From positions 11,718,001 through 11,782,000 of the forward strand of contig OX388322.1 in the NCBI GenBank assembly GCA_947579605.1: a stretch of 64,000 bases of DNA. The letters are read 5' to 3'. Positions 60,601-64,000 of this stretch are shown piece by piece; positions within the stretch are counted from its first letter, which is position 1; each line of letters opens with the position of its first letter. The DNA comes from Athripsodes cinereus. Lineage: Eukaryota; Arthropoda; Insecta; Trichoptera; Leptoceridae. The notes under the pieces were generated by a model. That model saw only the letters and a program-made list of their open reading frames with translations, did not search any database and was not told the DNA's origin. Position numbers and translations under genes: made by a program.

Positions 60601-63556
60601 ATCCCATACGAATTTGTATGAAATTGAAACTGTCAAATTAGTTCATGGATTGCACCATCAGAGGGCATATATTTTGCTTTACAAGAGTATTATGAATCTG
60701 AAAATGGCCTCACCATAGCGTCGGTGCATGAATAATTCGACTTATGTGAGCGCGCAATGCAAAACTACAAAGCTGCAAACGCCGCACGAGTATGAACGCA
60801 TTTTATCACTTGGGGATATTACAATTAAGTAATAAAATGCATTCTTACTCATGCTGCGCTTGTAGCATTGTAGTTTTGCATCACGCGCTCACATAAGTCG
60901 AATTTTGCATGCACCGACGATAGATTATATTATTAACACTGATTTAACAACAACATCCGTGTATGTATTGGACCATCAAAGAATTAGCATTTCTAAGAAA
61001 GAGAACATGATTTCATAATTTGCTGTGTATGAATTGGGTTTAATGCTATTTTTTTTGCATCATAAGTGAAATATAAACTCTCTTCATTCTGTTTTTTCAG
61101 CACCACCTGCTTTCATAACAAGTATGAATAGTACAACAGGGATTGTCTTCAATATGACAGTGAGTGTTGGCAATATTTCTCATTTAGAATACATATTGTA
61201 CTTTGTTGTTAAAAATTATAGGTTGAATAGTGTCATTCAATAATTTTTATTCGTATTTTCTTATCTAGGAAGTGTCCTTGGAGTGTCATGTGGAATGTTC
61301 TCCTTTATGTATCGTATCATGGCTTAGAAACGGTTGGCCAATCAATTCCACAGGATCTGCTAAAGATTTATACGCAATTGTCAACACACCAGAGTCCCCA
61401 GACTCCAGAAATAATCATTTTGAATCTCTGAGATCACAACTTGTAAGTATTTTTTTCTTCTTTCTTCCACCCTTTCCCCTCTTTATCATTATTTATAAAT
61501 ATTGTACTAAAACGCTTATAATTTGGGTACTATGTTTGAGGCAGTAAATTTAAAATTGTGTTGTTTATCGTGGAGAATATTAAAGAAATACACACATTTA
61601 TCATATGATCTTTGTTTTTAAGTTATAGTTGTTAAGTATCAGCAAATTCAATAATGTAAATGTTTTCAGGTATTCAATATGAACAACTGGCCAGAAGGAA
61701 TATTAGATCGTCTATCTGAAAAGACAAACTACACGTGTATGGCAAAAGAGAATGGAATTGGTCCCTCTATCAACTCATCCACAAATTTTGTTGTTGAATG
61801 TAAGTCAAACATTTTACCACTTAATTCAAATTATTTATTTTGAATCTTTGGTACAATTGGATCCCGGAAACGGGATTTACTTACTAAGAAGTGTAGATGT
61901 TGCCCGGGTTGCATTCAGAAGAAGAGTTAATATTTTTTATATGTTACAGATCCACCAGAAAACATGACAGTGTCAAACAAAGTGGTATCTGTAAATGAAG
62001 ATCACGTCCCTGAAAAAGTTTTGTGTGCTGCAAAGTAAGTTATTTAATTTATTTTATGTGATTTTATTGGACTCGATAGTTTCATCATTATATTTATCTT
62101 TGATATTTAATTTCAGAGGTAAACCGGAGCCAACTTATGTTTGGGTGCGCTATAATACAACCCGACAGAAACAATCTGATGAAGGTAATAAGAAAAGTAA
62201 TGGAGCAACTTCCAGCAATAATAGTACAATTGTCTCGCCTACGAGAGAGGTGTTGAGCAAGGGATATGCTTTGGTGTTGAAAAGAGGAGTCAAGAGAACA
62301 GAGAGCGGAGACTTGGTGTGCGAAGCCACCAATAAACATGGAACAGTCGCTATCACTACATATTTGAATGTCATGTGTAAGTTTATATTATTGTCTGCCA
62401 TTTTGTTTTAATGATCCACTGTTTTGTGTAATTTTTATGCACCTAAATATATTTTATTTTGTATTCTCTTGCAGACAAACCATCATGTGAAATAACTCAA
62501 GTTGAAATACAAGATGAAAAGGTGTTGATTTGTACATCTAATGCCAATCCAACTGAGGTAAGTTTACAGTGCCATCTTTTGTATATTTAGTAAAGCATCC
62601 TTCTATTTTTTTTTTAAAGATGTATCTGGGTTTTGTTATAAGCCCAAATACAACCTTATACACCTTTCACAGTAAACTAAAAGCTTGTGTCGTGAAAGGG
62701 GAGTTTGACGGCACCTGGGATCGAACCATGGATCCCTTGTTCACGAGGCCGAGACTCTACCTCCAGGCTACCGACGAACTCTATCAAAGTCATTTTAAAA
62801 TTGATACCTACCTATAACTGATATTCTTGTGTATTCATTTTTTAGGTGTCATTTGATTGGAGTTTGAAGGATGAGAATGATACTATAGACGAGGCAGCCA
62901 TTACTTACCGTGATTCGCAGAGTGTTCTGAAGTTGGATATGTTGTCCAGCATAGATGGCGCTAGGATAGTTGTGTGTACTGTCAACAATAGTGTTGGTGT
63001 TTCAGAGCCATGCATGCTTACTATACAAGGTGCCTCTATATTCTGATATCTTATTCTATACATTTTCAATCACTTCATATTATAACAACAATGTTGTAAA
63101 CAATACTAACTCATACATTTTTCATAGGAGATAACATAGTTAGACTCTTGTGTTAATCTTGTTCATGAAATGACTCCTTATAAGTTGATCAATAAATTAT
63201 TATCAATATTATCCAAAACACCCAATATACATAATATTTTCAGTTTCTTGAAGTTCTCTCTATTTGCCTCCTTTTGAAGGCTGAAAGGGAGCTGATGTTG
63301 TTTAATAATTTGTAAGATATTTCTTTTTTAATGTTCATAATATAACAATTGACAAAATTTGTATGTGACTAAGATATAGTGTGAAGAGCTCTTCTAATAT
63401 AGATTGAAATGTTTCTTCTAGGATACCTCCCCTGGTGGAGGTTTTGGAGTAGAACAGCTCTCATGGTGACAGTTGGTGTCTGTATCCTTCTACTGTTGGT
63501 CCTATTGCTCTGCTGCATCATTATGTGTATTTGTCGCAGGAGAAGGAAGGCTAAAT
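21612..63556 (+). CDS. Multi-Ig transmembrane receptor, 20 exons, 3' end beyond the window
   Basis: This is the only host gene I can support. Joining 20 exons with GT-AG introns gives one open frame of about 1018 codons: signal peptide (residues 1-24 or so), nine Ig-like domains (about 27-128, 129-237, 238-345, 346-444, 445-559, 560-648, 649-769, 770-884, 885-973), a membrane helix (about 985-1010) and a stop-transfer RRRRK. Most domains show the Cys...Trp...Cys Ig signature, and there are many N-X-S/T sequons. I see no FnIII domain before the membrane, which argues against sidestep, turtle, echinoid, sns and hibris. By family knowledge such proteins act in cell-cell recognition or adhesion, often neuronal or muscle; that role is inferred. 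All domain-boundary introns are phase 1. The cytoplasmic tail continues beyond the window. Joining exon 1 to exon 2 across 32.7 kb rests on matching phase and on the signal peptide leading straight into an Ig N-terminus; it has no transcript support here. Confidence 0.85.
23098..23280 (-). repeat. tRNA-derived SINE copy
   Basis: A near full-length reverse copy with T run (A tail), AACCCAAATACAACC, AAGCTTGTGTCGTGAAAGG, B box GGTTCGATCCCAGG and A box TAGCCTGGAGGTAGAGTC. Lies in receptor intron 1. Confidence 0.8.
25166..25325. repeat. 27-28-bp AT-rich tandem repeat, about 5.5 units
   Basis: Repeats of ACTATATTAATATGAACTTT followed by ATTAATA, with single-base length changes between units. Confidence 0.85.
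26000..28116 (-). mobile_element. 5'-truncated R1-clade LINE nested in the RTE element
   Basis: Flanked by a perfect 14-bp duplication CTCTTTTGTGGTCT (25986-25999, 28117-28130) of RTE sequence. The 3'UTR runs from 26608 down to 26000, ending GGGTTGCACCCTCCC-like on the plus strand. Related 3' fragments lie at 35624-35940 and 41884-41920. Confidence 0.85.
26609..28105 (-). CDS. R1-like reverse transcriptase, C-terminal two-thirds, open
   Basis: About 500 codons from the RT core to the C-terminus. Visible are NQFGFRRGVSTEHAI, the FLDISGAFDNAWWP motif with catalytic Asp, GCPQGSVLGPYLWN, IAYADDALLL with the active-site Asp pair, and a C-terminal CCHC knuckle (CPCGGGAQYAEHILWEC). The endonuclease and first ORF are missing because of 5' truncation. 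The first Met is probably not a natural start. The frame is open to its stop, so the insertion is fairly young. Annotated as LINE protein, not a host gene. Confidence 0.88.
   Translation of the reverse strand, partial: GSLNQFGFRRGVSTEHAILECMKWKNNRREKYVLGVFLDISGAFDNAWWPLILSKLKARGCPASLFGIISDYFRDRSVTITYAGHIVSREVTMGCPQGSVLGPYLWNVLFDDLLTMRLPKSVTIIAYADDALLLVAGETRAAIENSFSVAISRVLEWGALNRLEFSAAKTAAMLMKGDLSRNRNPTLRMGHQSVRLVEDFRYLGVYLDRRFSFLHHARMISEKARSLFVTLRKLSRGTWGFKPKTLLTIYKATYVAQITYAARVWSHRLNVGCVALALLRGQRTCLLALVGAYRTAATEGLPIIAGVLPADLEVLERAARRSLCADGTAVHFGMVVIRGTRRQDTNTALRMISEKTMDVWQERWDSGRSGRLVYKFFPDVRVRMKRRFIALDHFMTQLVTGHGDLKGKLFELNLVEEPWCPCGGGAQYAEHILWECTIMDEARREMIDSMTPDTPRPVWFGELTLNPDNFKNFRKFAESWRDRWELLRRPGSAPADAF
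28131..28508 (-). pseudogene. RTE-type reverse transcriptase C-terminal fragment
   Basis: Encodes the region C-terminal to the RT domain (GWAAFGKL through KWQWAGHVVRR to SFGRPQKS), then runs into the inserted R1-like LINE. The remaining codons continue at 25999-25870. Truncated at both ends, so non-functional. Confidence 0.8.
28527..31721. other. Receptor intron 1 between LINEs
   Basis: Holds reverse fragments of the anonymous dispersed family (about 28770-28860, 30635-30800), an unassigned GC-richer patch near 29190-29350 and a fold-back MITE (31598-31699). No exon candidate. Confidence 0.45.
31598..31699. repeat. Small fold-back element, copy 1
   Basis: Two arms (31598-31637 and 31659-31699) are imperfect inverses sharing CAATAA, TATCTAT and ATTACTAT blocks. 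A related inverted structure occurs at 49984-50088. Confidence 0.55.
31722..33582 (+). mobile_element. 5'-truncated Jockey/CR1-like LINE
   Basis: Begins inside the RT core (DKGRKCIGIFLDLAKAFD), has an open reading frame to 32879, a 700-bp 3'UTR and ends in an (ATT)n tract (about 33550-33582), a common LINE tail form. No convincing target duplication was found. Clade assignment within Jockey/CR1/Daphne is uncertain. Confidence 0.8.
31725..32879 (+). CDS. LINE reverse transcriptase, C-terminal part
   Basis: The frame is open from the truncation. It shows LDLAKAFDTVSH, GVPQGSILGPLLFLVYIND, ITFADDTVLLF and NVKYLGVQIDSNLSW, then a thumb and C-terminal region without a zinc knuckle. About 380 codons, roughly the last 40 percent of a typical ORF2. 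Retroelement protein, not a host gene. Confidence 0.87.
   Translation, partial: KGRKCIGIFLDLAKAFDTVSHTILLKKLEQMGVRGLSQRWFTSYLARRRQSVRVGEWKSGGRPCGAYGVPQGSILGPLLFLVYINDFCEKKLLGGKVITFADDTVLLFEGKDWCTVSQLAQRGFDEASSWLNENLLTLNTEKTKVVCFHISARSLPPSDVEIHVHSDYGSSTQKIELVQNVKYLGVQIDSNLSWKAHACILNTRVRKLIYLFRRLREILDFPLLRSVYYALCYSIVNYAILSWGGAAASVLSSLTRAHRIVLKVMCGHPYIYPTGDLLRECHALDVRQIYILRLAEYHHGTAPAIPSATHLHFTRQVSDQRHSQVETNTTFRQRFHTVLAPKVYNSLKLEWRLLRGDGAFRGVIKRHLVDIGVDESEALLRFLV
33583..35623. other. Receptor intron 1, mostly unassigned
   Basis: Contains an (AAAT)n-tailed repeat copy (34877-34981) and a reverse LINE fragment (35341-35530) related to 17461-17720. Nothing else recognised. Confidence 0.45.
35624..35940 (-). 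repeat. R1-like LINE 3'UTR fragment split by a half-palindrome
   Basis: Matches the 3'UTR at 26000-26290 (CCTCCCTCACC, AGGAATGTCA, CATACTCTTCATGCAA, AAATTAAATACAACCGT, AATGTCCACC). It is interrupted at 35727-35816 by a sequence shared with the palindrome at 63730-63894, with TGAA on both sides of the insert. Confidence 0.7.
35727..35816. repeat. Half copy of the 63730-type palindrome
   Basis: Contains the loop ATTGACAATG and one arm (TCCTTATAAGACGAAAGACG through CACTTGTTTTATTTATTTCG), almost identical to the right arm at 63817-63894. It is inserted inside an R1-like fragment. Confidence 0.7.
36600..39183. other. Receptor intron 1 with minor repeats
   Basis: Holds a possible decayed SINE (about 36649-36735, minus), an ultra-short retroposon (37398-37445), an anonymous-family fragment (37768-37838), a short tandem repeat of ATTGTAAAAAAAATGTCA-type units (38168-38250) and a 43-bp direct duplication (38961-39003, 39032-39074). 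Confidence 0.5.
37398..37445 (-). mobile_element. Ultra-short retroposon-like insertion, copy 2
   Basis: A 48-bp insert between perfect 14-bp repeats GTTTTCATACAATC (37384-37397, 37446-37459). In minus sense the core is TCACTCGTAAACGAGTGGAT, followed by GGCC and a TAGAATAGAATA tail. Same family as 14313, 47440 and 55181. Confidence 0.75.
39184..39369 (+). repeat. tRNA-derived SINE copy, plus orientation
   Basis: Reads A box TAGCCTGGAGGTAGAGTC, B box GGTTCGATCCCAGG, CCGGCAAACTTCCC, ACACAAGCTTTTAG, GTTGTATTTGGGTG, ending in an A run. This orientation defines the family's direction. The tRNA-like head does not form a complete tRNA gene. Confidence 0.8.
39965..40200 (+). repeat. Copy of the anonymous dispersed family
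   Basis: Starts ATTCCGTGGAATACCCGG, continues with TTAGTTTTCGAGTGTCCTG, TTCAGTGATGAGGCTTGCC, TTGGCACGGAGAGGACGG and ends near GGCGTGATGGTG. One of the least decayed copies. Confidence 0.65.
40880..41210. repeat. Dispersed insect repeat with ACTAGCTGACCCGG terminus
   Basis: Begins ACTAGCTGACCCGGTAAACG and ends CACGAGAATTTATATATTAG, with ATCGGTCCAGCCGTTTTGGA inside. I recognise this pair of terminal phrases as a common insect genomic repeat, but I am not certain of its class. No open frame. Confidence 0.55.
41884..41920 (+). repeat. Extreme 3'-end fragment of the R1-like LINE
   Basis: GGTAAGGGAGGGTACAACCC and TTAATGT match the inverse of the 3' terminus at 26000-26030. Only the last ~35 bp are present. 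Confidence 0.5.
41964..42165. repeat. Near-perfect palindrome, 93-bp arms
   Basis: Arms 41964-42056 and 42073-42165 are inverse copies with a single mismatch seen and a 16-base loop. The arms include TCTCGTCTCCATCATC, GTACTAGTACGCG-like and AACTTCCAAATGACTTTATT segments. No transposon termini or target duplication were assigned. Confidence 0.9.
42349..42490 (+). repeat. (AAAT)n-tailed dispersed repeat
   Basis: GTTAGTTGGAAGAGATCGCG, CCCTCTGTATATTAAT, ATCAATGTAGAGTAAAGAAT and (AAAT)n end. Directly preceded by a reverse fragment of the anonymous family (about 42186-42320). Confidence 0.65.
43984..44131 (-). repeat. tRNA-derived SINE copy
   Basis: A reverse copy with more substitutions than the others: B box region GTTCGATCCAAGG, A box TGCCTGGAGGTAGAATC. 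It lacks the A-rich tail. Confidence 0.7.
44132..46560. other. Receptor intron 1, unassigned
   Basis: AT-rich, with two less AT-rich patches (44700-44800 and 45905-46100) that match no family I can recognise and show no splice-bounded coding. Confidence 0.4.
46561..46710 (-). repeat. GC-rich LINE 3'-end fragment
   Basis: Stands out by GC content. On the minus strand it reads GGTGACGCAATTAGCGCAGA, GACGCTCTGAATGGAGGGAG, GTGCTCCCGAGAGGAGCG, resembling a decayed LINE C-terminus. A more decayed plus-strand relative is at 6330-6415. Confidence 0.5.
46972..47096. repeat. 33-bp tandem repeat, almost four units
   Basis: Units begin AATAATTTAGATAAATCAAA and end TAAATAACAGACA. The copies are essentially identical, indicating recent expansion. 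Confidence 0.9.
47440..47486 (+). mobile_element. Ultra-short retroposon-like insertion, copy 3
   Basis: A 47-bp insert between perfect 13-bp repeats ATATACAGAGTAC (47427-47439, 47487-47499). Core TCACTCGCAAACGAGTGGAT, GGCCTTGAG, then a tail AAAAATAGAATAGA. The hairpin CACTCG..CGAGTG is intact. Confidence 0.75.
49984..50088. repeat. Small fold-back element, copy 2
   Basis: Inverted arms with TCAATAATCTA and ATTACTATCAG blocks around an AT-rich centre. Related to 31598-31699, the arms being more diverged here. Confidence 0.5.
51679..52277 (-). mobile_element. Internally deleted mariner element, 599 bp
   Basis: Imperfect inverted ends GGTCGGGGAAAAAGTTTTAT / GACTTTTCTCCCAACC (outer about 30 bp), with TA on both sides (51677-51678, 52278-52279). 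On the minus strand, broken frames show the N-terminal QSWFKRFQSRNFDVKNAPRS motif followed by GRPATDK, and the C-terminal LPTRWQKVFEKNGTY. The catalytic core between them is missing. Confidence 0.82.
52385..52440 (-). repeat. tRNA-like SINE remnant
   Basis: On the minus strand GCGGGTTCAAGTCTCGTCTG contains a good B box, with GCGCAAAGGTAGG upstream. No A box or full tRNA fold could be assigned. Confidence 0.4.
52510..53805 (-). mobile_element. DD41D mariner-superfamily transposon, apparently intact
   Basis: Inverted ends AAGGGTTTTTCAACAAGGAC (continuing TTTGTTTTTTAA) and the inverse of AAGGGTTGTTCAACAAGAAC, about 30 bp with two mismatches seen. TA flanks both ends (52508-52509, 53806-53807). 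One uninterrupted transposase gene fills the interior. It lies in receptor intron 1, about 580 bp before exon 2. Confidence 0.93.
52616..53716 (-). CDS. DD41D Tc1/mariner-superfamily transposase
   Basis: 366 codons if read from 53716; a second Met at residue 9 (MNSISLENR) may be the true start. The N-terminus has a helix-turn-helix (KIIKIHYENGGSAKVTFRQI), then GRP-like and LSKTTTWRILR motifs. Catalytic residues are Asp164 (IFSDEAHFH), Asp257 (WFQQDGATCHTA) and Asp299 (DLTPLDYFLW). The 41 residues between the last two define DD41D, as opposed to mariner DD34D or Tc1 DD34E. The length is normal for a full transposase and there is no stop or frameshift, so it may encode active protein. Confidence 0.93.
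   Translation of the reverse strand: MDALAIVAMNSISLENRIKIIKIHYENGGSAKVTFRQIRDIFGQHNRPSETAIKNLVAKFESTGSIQNVLTPTRVRPGRSTENIAAVSHSVEADPNLSIPRRSRQLGLSKTTTWRILRKDLALKPYKVQLVQELKPNDHSNRRRFAQFIQEQPAGFSEKIIFSDEAHFHLSGYVNKQNCRIWASENPREIIEKPLHAQRVTVWCAMWSGGVIGPFFFEDETGNAVTVNGSRYRKMLTTQFWPIIDDVDITDMWFQQDGATCHTANETINLLQTKFPDRMISRNSAVKWPARSCDLTPLDYFLWGYVKDRVYTEPIESIAALKLKIRDVISEIVPPFCQKVIKNFDERIDICQRARGGHLSDIIFHA
54388..54547 (+). CDS. Receptor exon 2: Ig domain 1, N-terminal half
   Basis: Acceptor TTTCCAG, donor GTAAGA; enters in phase 1 and leaves in phase 2. It encodes the B-strand Cys (residue 40) and C-strand Trp (residue 54) of a V-type Ig domain, in the context VGENVALKC and HSVRWYRG. An extra Cys at residue 46 lies between them. 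Confidence 0.9.
54585..54731 (+). repeat. (AAAT)n-tailed dispersed repeat in receptor intron 2
   Basis: GTTAGTTGAAAGAAATCGCG, GATAAACTCGCTCTTTGTAT and an ACAGTAAAAAAATATACAAA-type tail match the family at 42349 and 1545. It sits between exons 2 and 3, same orientation as the gene. Confidence 0.65.
54945..55090 (+). CDS. Receptor exon 3: Ig domain 1, C-terminal half
   Basis: Acceptor ATTTCAG, donor GTAAGT; phase 2 to phase 1. It contains the F-strand signature DDDDTYRCEL with the second core Cys (residue 106), plus an extra Cys at residue 117 that could pair with Cys46 of exon 2. Confidence 0.9.
55181..55234 (+). mobile_element. Ultra-short retroposon-like insertion, probable copy 4
   Basis: In receptor intron 3: CTCAAATCACTCGATAAC, GGTGGATAGCCGAGAAAA and an A-rich tail. 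The head and core match copy 1 closely. No clear target duplication, so it may be older. Confidence 0.55.
55550..55717 (+). CDS. Receptor exon 4: Ig domain 2, N-terminal half
   Basis: Acceptor CATTCCAG. It encodes Cys163 (ISIECRAKGGKP) and Trp176 (LTW), as in CD80-like C2 domains. The only donor that keeps the frame into exon 5 is a weak G|GTTGCT, and it is followed within about 20 bp by an old RTE 3'-end fragment (see findings). Confidence 0.82.
55731..55785 (-). repeat. RTE 3'-end fragment beside the exon 4 donor
   Basis: CCACTGCTGGATATA with flanking similarity matches the RTE 3' end at 25875-25915 (same orientation). It starts about 14 bp after the exon 4 splice donor. Confidence 0.55.
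55999..56157 (+). CDS. Receptor exon 5: Ig domain 2, C-terminal half
   Basis: Acceptor ATTGTAG, donor GTAAGT; phase 1 to phase 1. It encodes the F strand RRLKCSAASEAL with Cys217 and the G strand leading to domain 3. Confidence 0.88.
56546..56869 (+). CDS. Receptor exon 6: complete Ig domain 3
   Basis: The longest exon (324 nt) and the only single-exon Ig domain: Cys262, Trp275 (AMTWYNG) and Cys320 (PFTCEAR). Acceptor ATTTACAG, donor GTAAGT; phase 1 on both sides. Sequons include NISG, NGSQ and NATH. Confidence 0.92.
57179..57290 (+). CDS. Receptor exon 7: Ig domain 4, N-terminal half
   Basis: Acceptor ATATTTAG, donor GTAAGC; phase 1 to phase 2. It encodes VLLFCEYEANPSK with the first core Cys. 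The intron splits the codon of the invariant C-strand Trp (TG|G). Sequons NITV and NETF. Confidence 0.9.
57499..57683 (+). CDS. Receptor exon 8: Ig domain 4, C-terminal half
   Basis: Acceptor TTATTTAG, donor GTAAGT; phase 2 to phase 1. It completes the split Trp codon (WLQNDEPI) and carries the classic F strand EEDIGLYVCQLENAVG, typical of I-set domains. Confidence 0.92.
58141..58329 (+). CDS. Receptor exon 9: Ig domain 5, N-terminal half
   Basis: Acceptor TATTTTCCAG, donor GTAAGA; phase 1 on both sides. It encodes NVTLECSIIKGNP and SVMWFLDGE, giving the core Cys and Trp. Sequons NVTL and NVTE. Confidence 0.9.
58616..59152. mobile_element. Harbinger-like MITE, copy 2 (537 bp), in receptor intron 9
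   Basis: Same ends as copy 1 (TGTGGTGTTCTCAC / GTGAACACCCCA) and flanked by TTA (58613-58615, 59153-59155). Largely identical to copy 1 but with an extra segment near 58835-58860 and a short deletion that breaks the minus-strand ATGGCG frame. Confidence 0.78.
59313..59468 (+). CDS. Receptor exon 10: Ig domain 5, C-terminal half
   Basis: Acceptor ATTATTTCAG, donor GTATGT; phase 1 on both sides. The F strand reads GNYSCRGANDAGWG. The preceding intron (58330-59312) hosts a Harbinger-like MITE. Confidence 0.9.
59698..59806 (+). CDS. Receptor exon 11: Ig domain 6, N-terminal half
   Basis: Acceptor TTTATCAG, donor GTAAGA; phase 1 to phase 2. It encodes MKLTCSVDDLGRPQAV with the first core Cys. 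Confidence 0.9.
59929..60086 (+). CDS. Receptor exon 12: Ig domain 6, C-terminal half
   Basis: Acceptor TTTTCTAG, donor GTTAGT; phase 2 to phase 1. It encodes the C strand YQWHRG and the F strand ETNFTCRAVNDAGLSE. The downstream intron (60087-61100) contains a fold-back element. Confidence 0.9.
60719..60919. mobile_element. Fold-back element in receptor intron 12
   Basis: About 90-bp arms: CGTCGGTGCATG, TTCGACTTATGTGAGCGCG, ATGCAAAACTACAA and GCATTTTAT on the left recur inverted on the right. ATAG occurs just outside both ends and could be a 4-bp target duplication. No coding. Superfamily not assigned. Confidence 0.75.
61101..61159 (+). CDS. Receptor exon 13: Ig domain 7, first strand
   Basis: A 59-nt exon, too short to stand out as an open frame. 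Acceptor TTTTTTCAG, donor GTGAGT; phase 1 to phase 0. It encodes APPAFITSMNSTTG and ends at NMT, directly before the B strand in exon 14. Confidence 0.82.
61269..61442 (+). CDS. Receptor exon 14: Ig domain 7, middle
   Basis: Acceptor TTATCTAG, donor GTAAGT; phase 0 on both sides. It encodes VSLECHVECSPLCIVSW, with the core Cys and Trp and two additional Cys between them. This resembles the extra Cys in domain 1. Confidence 0.9.
61670..61799 (+). CDS. Receptor exon 15: Ig domain 7, C-terminal part
   Basis: Acceptor TGTTTTCAG, donor GTAAGT; phase 0 to phase 1. The F strand is KTNYTCMAKENGIGPS, with sequons NYTC and NSST. Confidence 0.9.
61950..62034 (+). CDS. Receptor exon 16: Ig domain 8, N-terminal part
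   Basis: Acceptor TGTTACAG, donor GTAAGT; phase 1 to phase 2. It encodes YPPENMTVSN and KVLCAAK with the first core Cys. Confidence 0.88.
62117..62376 (+). CDS. Receptor exon 17: Ig domain 8, C-terminal part
   Basis: Acceptor AATTTCAG, donor GTAAGT; phase 2 to phase 1. It encodes GKPEPTYVWVRY (C-strand Trp) and SGDLVCEATNKHG (second Cys). A long polar Ser/Asn/Lys insertion between the C and E strands makes this domain larger than its neighbours. Confidence 0.9.
62475..62557 (+). CDS. Receptor exon 18: Ig domain 9, N-terminal part
   Basis: Acceptor CTTGCAG, donor GTAAGT; phase 1 to phase 0. It encodes KVLICTSNANPTE with the core Cys. The next intron (62558-62845) contains a reverse-oriented tRNA-derived SINE. 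Confidence 0.88.
62604..62781 (-). repeat. tRNA-derived SINE copy in receptor intron 18
   Basis: A reverse copy with T run, AAGCTTGTGTCGTGAAAGG, B box GGTTCGATCCCAGG and A box TAGCCTGGAGGTAGAGTC. It fills most of the 288-bp intron between the two exons of Ig domain 9. Confidence 0.82.
62846..63029 (+). CDS. Receptor exon 19: Ig domain 9, C-terminal part
   Basis: Acceptor TTTTTTAG; phase 0 to phase 1. It encodes the C strand VSFDWSL and the F strand ARIVVCTVNNSVG. The donor G|GTGCCT is weak but keeps frame with the transmembrane exon. Confidence 0.87.
63422..63556 (+). CDS. Receptor exon 20: transmembrane segment
   Basis: Acceptor TTCTTCTAG, strong donor GTAAGA; phase 1 on both sides. After an aromatic juxtamembrane stretch (YLPWWRFW) come about 26 hydrophobic residues (from TALMVTVG through LLLLVLLLCC to MCIC), then RRRRKAK. 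This is a type I membrane anchor with a stop-transfer signal. The tail must continue in exons to the right of the window. Confidence 0.9.
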
Positions 63557-63729
63557 GTAAGATATTTAATAGACATTTTTGGAGCGATCGTTTTTCTAAC
63601 CGTTTTAAAAGTTTGTTTATAAATATCATCGATAATATTTTTGTAACAATCAATTCGCAATAGTTAGCCTTCCTAAATAAAATAATGACAAGCTATTCAC
63701 TGTGTCGGTGTTTAGGTAGTAGAATTCCA

Positions 63730-63894
63730 TATCGAAATAAATAAAACAAGTGTTTTATTCTACTATTGTTTTATTCTGTGAGAGAGACATCTTTTGTCTT
63801 ATAAGGATTGACAATGTCCTTATAAGACAAAAGACGTCTCTCTCACAGAATAAAACAATAGTAGAATAAAACACTTGTTTTATTTATTTCGATA
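63730..63894. repeat. Near-perfect palindrome, 78-bp arms, 9-base loop
   Basis: Arms 63730-63807 and 63817-63894: ATCGAAATAAATAAAACAAG, TGTTTTATTCTACTATTG, TTCTGTGAGAGAGAC and TTTGTCTTATAAGGA, inverted on the right. Lies after exon 20 in the next receptor intron. A half copy is at 35727-35816. Confidence 0.9.
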
Positions 63895-64000
63895 ATGACA
63901 AACTCTTTAGTTAATTGTGTCAAAGACATAACAAAGTTTATTTTTATCCATGTTGGTCTTATAATTAATAAATTATGTAATTGAATTTTAATTTTTTTTC

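Noticed and set aside
54388..63556. Assignment to sidestep, turtle, echinoid, sns/hibris or Dscam
   Set aside because: Those have FnIII domains and different Ig counts; nine Ig domains followed directly by the membrane do not fit, so no symbol was given.
63557..63663. Open reading continuing past the transmembrane exon as a short cytoplasmic tail
   Set aside because: A strong GTAAGA donor follows codon 1018 in phase 1, like the other module boundaries; the readthrough peptide is AT-rich intronic translation with no tail-like motifs. Intron retention is possible but unsupported.

Overview
This window looks like lepidopteran (moth or butterfly) nuclear DNA. It is very AT-rich, host coding sequence is split into short exons with GT-AG introns, and the intergenic and intronic DNA is packed with insect-type transposable elements: Tc1/mariner, hAT and Harbinger-like MITEs, R1-, RTE- and Jockey/CR1-like LINEs, and a tRNA-derived SINE. 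The clade assignment is inferred from composition and repeat content; no marker gene was searched.

One host gene is supported. A plus-strand gene starts with a signal-peptide exon (21612-21690), crosses a 32.7-kb first intron, and continues as 19 exons from 54388 to 63556. These encode nine consecutive immunoglobulin-like domains, a transmembrane helix and the first basic cytoplasmic residues. The 20 exons assembled here give about 1018 codons in one open frame, and every domain boundary is a phase-1 intron. The rest of the cytoplasmic tail lies beyond the right edge. It is a cell-surface adhesion/recognition receptor of nephrin/CD22-like architecture, but I cannot name its orthologue.

From 1 to 21373 I recognise no host gene. 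The region holds a hAT-type element rich in CCCGGG motifs (57-923), two hAT MITEs (2942-3148, 12895-13222), a Tc1 element with a one-base frameshift but perfect termini (8000-9761), a Harbinger-like MITE (9939-10452), SINE copies and many copies of two anonymous dispersed repeats.

Intron 1 (21691-54387) holds an R1-like LINE nested inside an RTE-like LINE, with target duplications for both (25849-28526). It also holds a 5'-truncated Jockey/CR1-like LINE (31722-33582), a near-perfect 93-bp-arm palindrome (41964-42165), a deleted mariner (51679-52277) and a mariner-superfamily element with an intact DD41D transposase (52510-53805). The small introns of the receptor carry a second Harbinger-like MITE, a fold-back element and a SINE.

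The most unusual observation is a family of ultra-short insertions of about 36-48 bp (14313, 37398, 47440, and probably 55181). They share a hairpin core and an A-rich tail, and three of them have perfect 13-14-bp target-site duplications. They look like miniature retroposons or extremely truncated LINE 3' ends.
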